Source: Ilex aquifolium
Taxonomy: Eukaryota; Streptophyta; Magnoliopsida; Aquifoliales; Aquifoliaceae
DNA length: 64,000 nucleotides
Assembly (NCBI GenBank): GCA_951799425.1
Contig: OX637392.1
Span: 32,014,093-32,078,092 of the forward strand
Reading direction: 5' to 3'
Numbering within the stretch: the stretch's first letter is position 1; every line of letters starts with the position of its first letter. The notes below the pieces were generated by a model. That model worked only from the letters and a program-made list of their open reading frames with translations, was not told the origin of the DNA and ran no database searches. This document shows positions 58,701 through 64,000 of the stretch, piece after piece. Made by a program: the position numbers and the translations under genes.

Positions 58701-59860
58701 GGACAATGGCCTGCATGCTGATATAATTCATTGCCATCATTGTCAACTTTTAATTGATTGCCACCTTGCTACTTTTCCTTTTTTCAACTTCGGGTACTAG
58801 AAAACTGGTATTTGGCCAACTAACCTGTCTCTGTATTTTATACCACCTTTGTACAACTAATTTTATTAGCATCGGAATCACAAAAGCGCATCATGCATTT
58901 TTATGTTTTTTATGTGGATTTTTGGCGTACTTTTGAATTGTGGGCGTGCCAAAATTTGAATGGAATTAAAATCCAAACACGTATGATCTTATCTATTCAA
59001 ACCGGTATGAAGTTTTAAAATCATGGTTGTTTAGGTGATTGTAATGAGGCGTAAGGTTACCCCTACATTCTTTCTATGCTTTAGAGGTCAAATACTTAAA
59101 CAATTTTTCAACTTGTAACGTAATGGACTAGAGTGTAGAAAGACAACTGAAATGTAAACTAGTAGATAAACTAAACTTAAAAGATGAAACGCTTACTGTA
59201 CTTAACATTAAATGAAAACGGTAAAGATCACTGGAGTGATATTACAAATTAAAGTAAAGTTACTGGAAAGTAAAATAAGTAAGTAGGAGAGAGAATGACT
59301 CTGTATAGAGTTGTTGTGTTTGATCGAGGATCTTTTCTCTGTAGCCTTGCCTTCGTTATTTACAGGAGATGACCTTCAACTGTTGAAGCCATTTTTTCCT
59401 CGAGATGTGCAGACGTGCACCGAACTGTCTCTAACTGACAACTCATGATATCACGTTTTCCTGTTTTTTAGGATTCTTAGAGTCCTACTTCCTTAACCAC
59501 CCTGTCAAATGTGGACTCTTACAGACTCTTTCATGACCATTGGATTGTTTCCACGTGTCCCCCTTAGATTTTGCTATTTTAGGTGTAAACATTGCCCCCC
59601 CTAAACGATGCAATTGAACACTTCATATTTGGAGCGTCGTTTTGGTTCTTTGAATTTAAACTCTTGTTGCCCTACTAGCCTTGCTTAGCTGTCACTCCGC
59701 CATTGGCTACGAAGCTCTGAGTGTGTGGCCTAGCCTCCATGTGTAAACTTCCGGTCTTCTGTTCATCCTTCAAATCTACAAAAAACGATTAGCACATGAT
59801 CCGTCCATTGCAATGGTTCGTTCTTCGCGCATATATAATCCGTCCTCAGACTTGCATTTT
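58701..59860. other. Intergenic sequence, nothing firmly recognised
   Basis: Moderately AT-rich without a recognised gene. The C-rich part around 59590-59610 (TTGCCCCCCCTAAACG) resembles leader sequence of plant retroelements with a plant mobile domain; boundaries unclear. Confidence 0.4.
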
Positions 59861-59879
59861 GTCATTATTCTAACTTTCT

Positions 59880-60480
59880 TTTCTTCTTCTTTGATGGCTA
59901 CCCCATGCATTGTTGCTCTTGAAGCGGCTCTTGCACAATGGAGATGGGCCTTAGGCCTACTTTCAAAGAACTCCCTTCAGACGAAGTTCGCAATATCTAC
60001 CCTTACTCTCGTCTGTCTCTTCCTTTTAGGCTTGAAGAACCTCTCTGATGGTCGAACTAGCTCAGTGGAAATCCTGTTCGTGTATGGAAAGCCCTTACTC
60101 CAGATTGGGTCTCGTGGGTCGCTCATGTTAAAGCGGAAAAAGGCAATCTGTAGCATCGACTTGGCATCTACGATGCTATAGAATTTAGCATTATCGCAAT
60201 GCCTATTGACAATTCGTTACTTAGCACTGCTCTTTTGTTCTGGTTCATGGCAAACAACACCTTTCACTTTTGCTTTGGTAGGATGGGCCCCTCGGTATAT
60301 GATATATCTACACTCCTCACCCTTTCTCCTTTTGAGGCCGAGGCTGACAGTGTCCTTTCCTCATACTGAGGTGAGCTATATTTTTCCAACTAATGTGCAG
60401 GATAAGCCAGTTTTTGCCTATTCCCTTTTTAATGCAGCCTGTTGCAGCCGCGATGGATCTTCAGTCTTGGACAAAGAACA
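59880..60480 (+). pseudogene. Plant mobile domain (PMD) remnant (fossil)
   Basis: One frame reads LTPDWVSWVAHVKAEKGN, GIYDAIEFSIIAMPIDNSLL, ALLFWFMANNTFHFCFG and ISTLLTLSPFEAEAD, the pattern of the plant mobile domain (PF10536, 'aminotransferase-like'). Such domains occur in Ty3/gypsy and Mutator-like elements and in a few host genes (MAIN/MAIL). It is broken in several places. With integrase-tail sequence 350 bp downstream, an LTR-element origin seems more likely than a host gene. Confidence 0.55.
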
Positions 60481-60829
60481 CATTTTGTTCATGCTTTATT
60501 GACTCAACCATTTCTTCTTCTATACATCTTTATAAAAAATTACTAAGGAGTACATTCCACTGGCTGTGAATCTGGCCGCGGGAGCCTCCTATGCCCATCT
60601 CCTGTAATGATTTCCCATCTTTATTGAGGAATGTGGAAATAGTGACATCGAAGATGAATAAAGGTTTTGGCCCTCTTTGGTTTCTTTAACTGTGGCTTCG
60701 CGCCTATTTTCTAGAACTCTCCATCCTGCCTGTTGAAAATGCCTATTTTTCTTATAGCTGCGTATTTTACACGACCCCTTCTAAGGAGCAATCCTTTGTA
60801 GAATGCTTTTCTTTTTTGTACAACCTGGA

Positions 60830-62400
60830 CGAATCACGGCCTATTTGGATGCCTTTTGCCTAGGAAGTGTATCCTTATGGCATAGTTGAGATTGAAAATC
60901 CCAAGAATGAAAATGTTTTTAAAGTGAATGGTCAACGGTTTCAACTGTTTTTGGAATGTGTGGTCCGAGAAGTGGAATCTATCGAGTTGGTGGATCCCCG
61001 ATATAAGTAATTTTGTCAAACAACTCACTTTTTGTACGTATGTGTTATAATTCTAACTCCTTGTCTTAGTTTTGTGTTTTTAGGTTGGCACAATGGTGCA
61101 TGAGCATCTTTATGTGAATTTCTTGAGCATCTGTATAATTTTTACCTTACACTTGAGCATCTTTATGTGAATTTCTCTTTGCTTGATCATACATGGAGGA
61201 AGGACAATGTCATGCTTAGGTTGGGGGGTGAGATCACACTTTATGTGATGTTATGTTTATCTTAGTTTATGTCTTAATTTTGTTGCATGATTTTTGTGTG
61301 TGAATTATTATTTTTTTGTTTTTGAAGAAAAAAAAAGGATTTTTAGCTAAGTGTGAAGTTTTAAGGATTTTGGAGGAATTTTTTTCTAAGCGTCGAGATG
61401 TATTTTATTGAGGATCAAAATTTTTCTAACTGTTGGAAAAAATACTCCCAGAACCTCAAGTCTTGACTTAAAAATGTCAAGTCCAGACATCACTTCATTA
61501 GGAAAAAAAGAGGCACTCTATGAAGTCCACGTCCTGACTTAATTATGTCCACGTCTGGACAAAGTCTAAATGCTTAACCACATCCGGACGTAACTTGTAG
61601 CATGTCTGAATGCGTGTTCATCAAAGACCAACTACCATCTGATTAATGAAGTCCGGACGTAACTTTAACCACGTCTGGATGTGGTTCCATATCAGTGCCT
61701 ATAAATTGTGGACGTCCCAACTTCATTTTCAAACTTTAAAAAATATCTTCTCTTCCCTCCTTCTCTCCTCTGCTTCACACCTTAGCCTTTCTTTCTCATT
61801 TTCTTATTATCATGGCTCCTTCTAAGAGCACTGTAGGCAAGAGGGCCCACAGCCTGATCCCGATTATGATAGGGCCCAATTTTATTCATTTGAGCTTAGC
61901 CGGCGATTTCATGATCATTTTGAGACCAAGCCTATGTTAGTGGAGAGGTGGCTAACTGATTTTGATAGGATGGGCAATAAGGAGATGATGGTATCCAGGC
62001 GTTGGGGCCAAATTTTGGAGATGACTTGGGAGGGGGTCCTAGTCATCGTGAGGGAGTTCTATTGCAATGCTCATTGGGACCCCCAGATCGGATGTTTGAA
62101 GACTTGGGTGCAGGGACAGGGATTCATAGTGCTTGCCATTGACATTGCCACGATGGCATTGCTTGAGCAGGCTAGAAGGCCTCAACCTTAGTTCCCCTCA
62201 TCTCTAGTGGACCCATCTGAGCGTGCACAACTATTATTGGGTGATCCGGGTTATGACTGGAACCCGAATGCAGAGAAATACTTGGATCAGGGAGCTCTCC
62301 TTGAGAGATATTGGATTCTTAATCTGATATCTACATCTCGATTTCTGCCTCAGATGCGCAATAATGAGGTGTACCTGGACATGTAGTAAGTATTGAAGTG
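60830..62400 (+). mobile_element. Athila-like element remnant, 3' part (fossil)
   Basis: Integrase C-terminal tail codons (EIENPKNENVFKVNGQRF, about 60885-60945) are followed by the block GGACAATG...GGTTGGGGGGTGAG at 61203-61231, as in the young Athila. A frame at about 61810-62190 (ERWLTDFDRMG, RRWGQILEMTW, IVREFYCNAHWD) resembles the plant 'putative transposon protein' domain (PF20167) found 3' of pol in Athila-like elements. Direct motifs with (C/T)CCGGACGTAACTT-like sequence occur at 61560-61680. Broken; ends not defined. Confidence 0.55.
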
Positions 62401-62639
62401 AGAATTCTATCAGGGTCAAGACCCATTTGCAGATTTGACCTCTTATAATCGAGCTAGTTAACATGTACATAATTAAATCAATTTGCGTGACAATGTATAC
62501 CACAATTGAAATCATATATATTATTAACTTTTGTGATGCAAAGTACAATGCTAAATAAAGCTTCTCGATTGGCTTATAACACTACTTGACCAGAGTCAAA
62601 ATCCTACTTAAATAATAAATGACATGTTCTTTGCTTGTA

Positions 62640-64000
62640 TTATTATTCTGAGCCAGTAGACATCCAATGGATTTGTGAGCGGCTGACAAGTACAACAACA
62701 ACGACCTACCCTTTATAGGTGGCATGAGTCCTGGTGTGCTGGCCAAGTACTATTTGACTTGGTGGAAGGCTTTCTAGTGTTGTGTCTCCCATCTAAAGTC
62801 TTCTGCACCTTTCAAATTTAGGAGCAGTGAGAATGCTTGCACCTTCCCTATGTAGCTGGCTATGTATCGTCGCAGGAAATTGACTTGACCAATCAGTCAT
62901 TGTAGCTTTTTCTTAGTCCTCGGAGGCGCGGCCTCTATGATTGCCTTATTCTTGTCTACCTCAATTTCCTTCTTGTGCACTAAAAATCCTAGAAAATTCC
63001 CTACTGTGACTCTGAATGCACACTTCAATGGATTCATCTTCAACTGATGAACACGTATCCTTTCAAAAACAACTTTCAGATCGCTAAGTTGTCTTGCCAT
63101 GTCTTGCATCTTAACTATAATGTCGCCAATGTAAACCTCTACAATCTTGCTGATCATGTCATCAAAGATGGTATTCATGGCTCTCTGGTATGTTTCCCCT
63201 GCCTTCTTCAATTAGAATGGCATAACCCTCAATTCAAATGTCCTTATTGATCTAGGACATCGGAAGACAGTTTTGTGCTGATCTTCCTCGGCAATGAAGA
63301 TTTGGTGGTACCCGTGTTGCCATCTATAAACAATATGATGACATTCATGGTCGATGCATTCACTAGTTGATCAGCCAATGACATGACATATTTGTCTTTC
63401 AGAATTTCCACATTGAGATTATGATAGTCACAACATACCCTGATCTTATCAGTCTTCTTCTTGATTGACACAATATTCGATACCCATTCCACATACTGCG
63501 CCACTTGGATGCACTTGGCCTGCAAAAGATGCTCAACCTCTTACTTCAGCAGCAAGGTTACTTCTTGCGACATTAACCTCGGGGCCTGTTTGATCGGCCT
63601 ATATCCATCCTTGATTGGTAGTCAGTGCTTTACTAAGGTTGGATTCAACCTGGCATTTCTTCGTAACTCTAGGCAAAACAATCATGGTATTCTCTTAGTA
63701 TTTGTATGAGCCACGCTAGGAAATTCAGCTCCAGTAGTTTGCTGAAGAAAGTTGGTCTATGTTCATCTAGCCCATCAAGTTTTACTTCAAGTAAAGGATT
63801 CTGAACCTCAATGAAGTCGTCAAGCTTGATTGGGGAAATACCAATTTCGTCTAATTTGATGAACTCTCTGGAGGCAGTTTGTATGAACTCTTCCTTCTCA
63901 CACTCCACCATGTTAATGGTGCCTTGCTGTTCATCTGGCGTTTGCAAAGCTAAGGACTTCCTCTCTGCCAGGTAAGTTCTTATCCTAGGAATGCAGGCCC
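62640..64000 (-). mobile_element. Tat-like Ty3/gypsy pol fragment at the window edge (fossil)
   Basis: On the minus strand, reading from the right edge: pre-RT sequence (LREYHDCFA), reverse transcriptase (YVEWVSNIVSIKKKTDKIRVCCDYHNLN, shortened here to YVEWVSN and CCDYHNLN), a second RT part (KKAGETYQRAMNTIFDD, LKMNPLKCAFRVTVGNFLGF) and the connection region near 62880. It is broken with several interruptions and continues beyond the window. Confidence 0.8.

Overview
This window is nuclear DNA from a flowering plant, most likely a eudicot. It is AT-rich, holds plant-type LTR retrotransposons (Athila, Tat, copia, chromovirus), Helitron, Harbinger and hAT elements, and carries two recognisable host genes with plant-only or plant-typical architecture. 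No rRNA, tRNA gene, CRISPR array or bacterial operon was seen. Most of the window is a pile of transposable elements inserted into one another.

Layout. 1-3.9 kb: non-coding retroelement/LTR-like sequence in two diverged copies, with a dense array of the palindrome GTACCGGTAC near the left edge. 3.9-7.5 kb: AT-rich Helitron territory (a short Helitron at 6137-7490 and the 3' end of another at 5177). 7.6-9.2 kb: a lone Athila-type LTR. 9.2-11.76 kb and 25.88-26.8 kb: the 3' half of an old Tat-lineage Ty3/gypsy element, split by a very young Athila-type element (11758-25883) with 1755-bp LTRs, a GTTAC target duplication, a tRNA-Asp primer site and a broken gag-pol. 26.9-31.2 kb: a Harbinger-like element carrying a Myb/SANT gene. 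31.4-56.4 kb: one host gene of five exons for a GT32-type glycosyltransferase, whose introns 2, 3 and 4 are filled with copia, chromovirus, Harbinger and hAT-MITE insertions. 57.6-58.6 kb: an intact EXORDIUM-like gene on the minus strand, convergent with it. 59.8-64 kb: broken plant-mobile-domain, Athila-like and Tat-like pieces.

The most interesting part is the 3' region of the young Athila element (19.2-22.7 kb). Where such elements often carry an env-like frame, this one carries a tandemly duplicated two-gene module: a 43-48 residue single-span membrane protein with a conserved DDP and NPD motif, followed by a 134-141 residue basic cysteine protein. The latter matches, by eye, the nucleic-acid-binding cysteine-rich proteins (NABP/CRP) of carla- and allexi-like RNA viruses, which are known silencing suppressors or transcription regulators: it has the P-x-D-V...RK segment, the GRSxY-x2-RRR block and the C-x2-C finger. 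Polypurine-tract-like blocks follow the membrane-protein frame of copy 1 and the cysteine-protein region of copy 1, and the true tract adjoins the 3' LTR. To my knowledge such a module in an LTR retrotransposon is not generally described; the homology rests on motif recall and needs a profile search.
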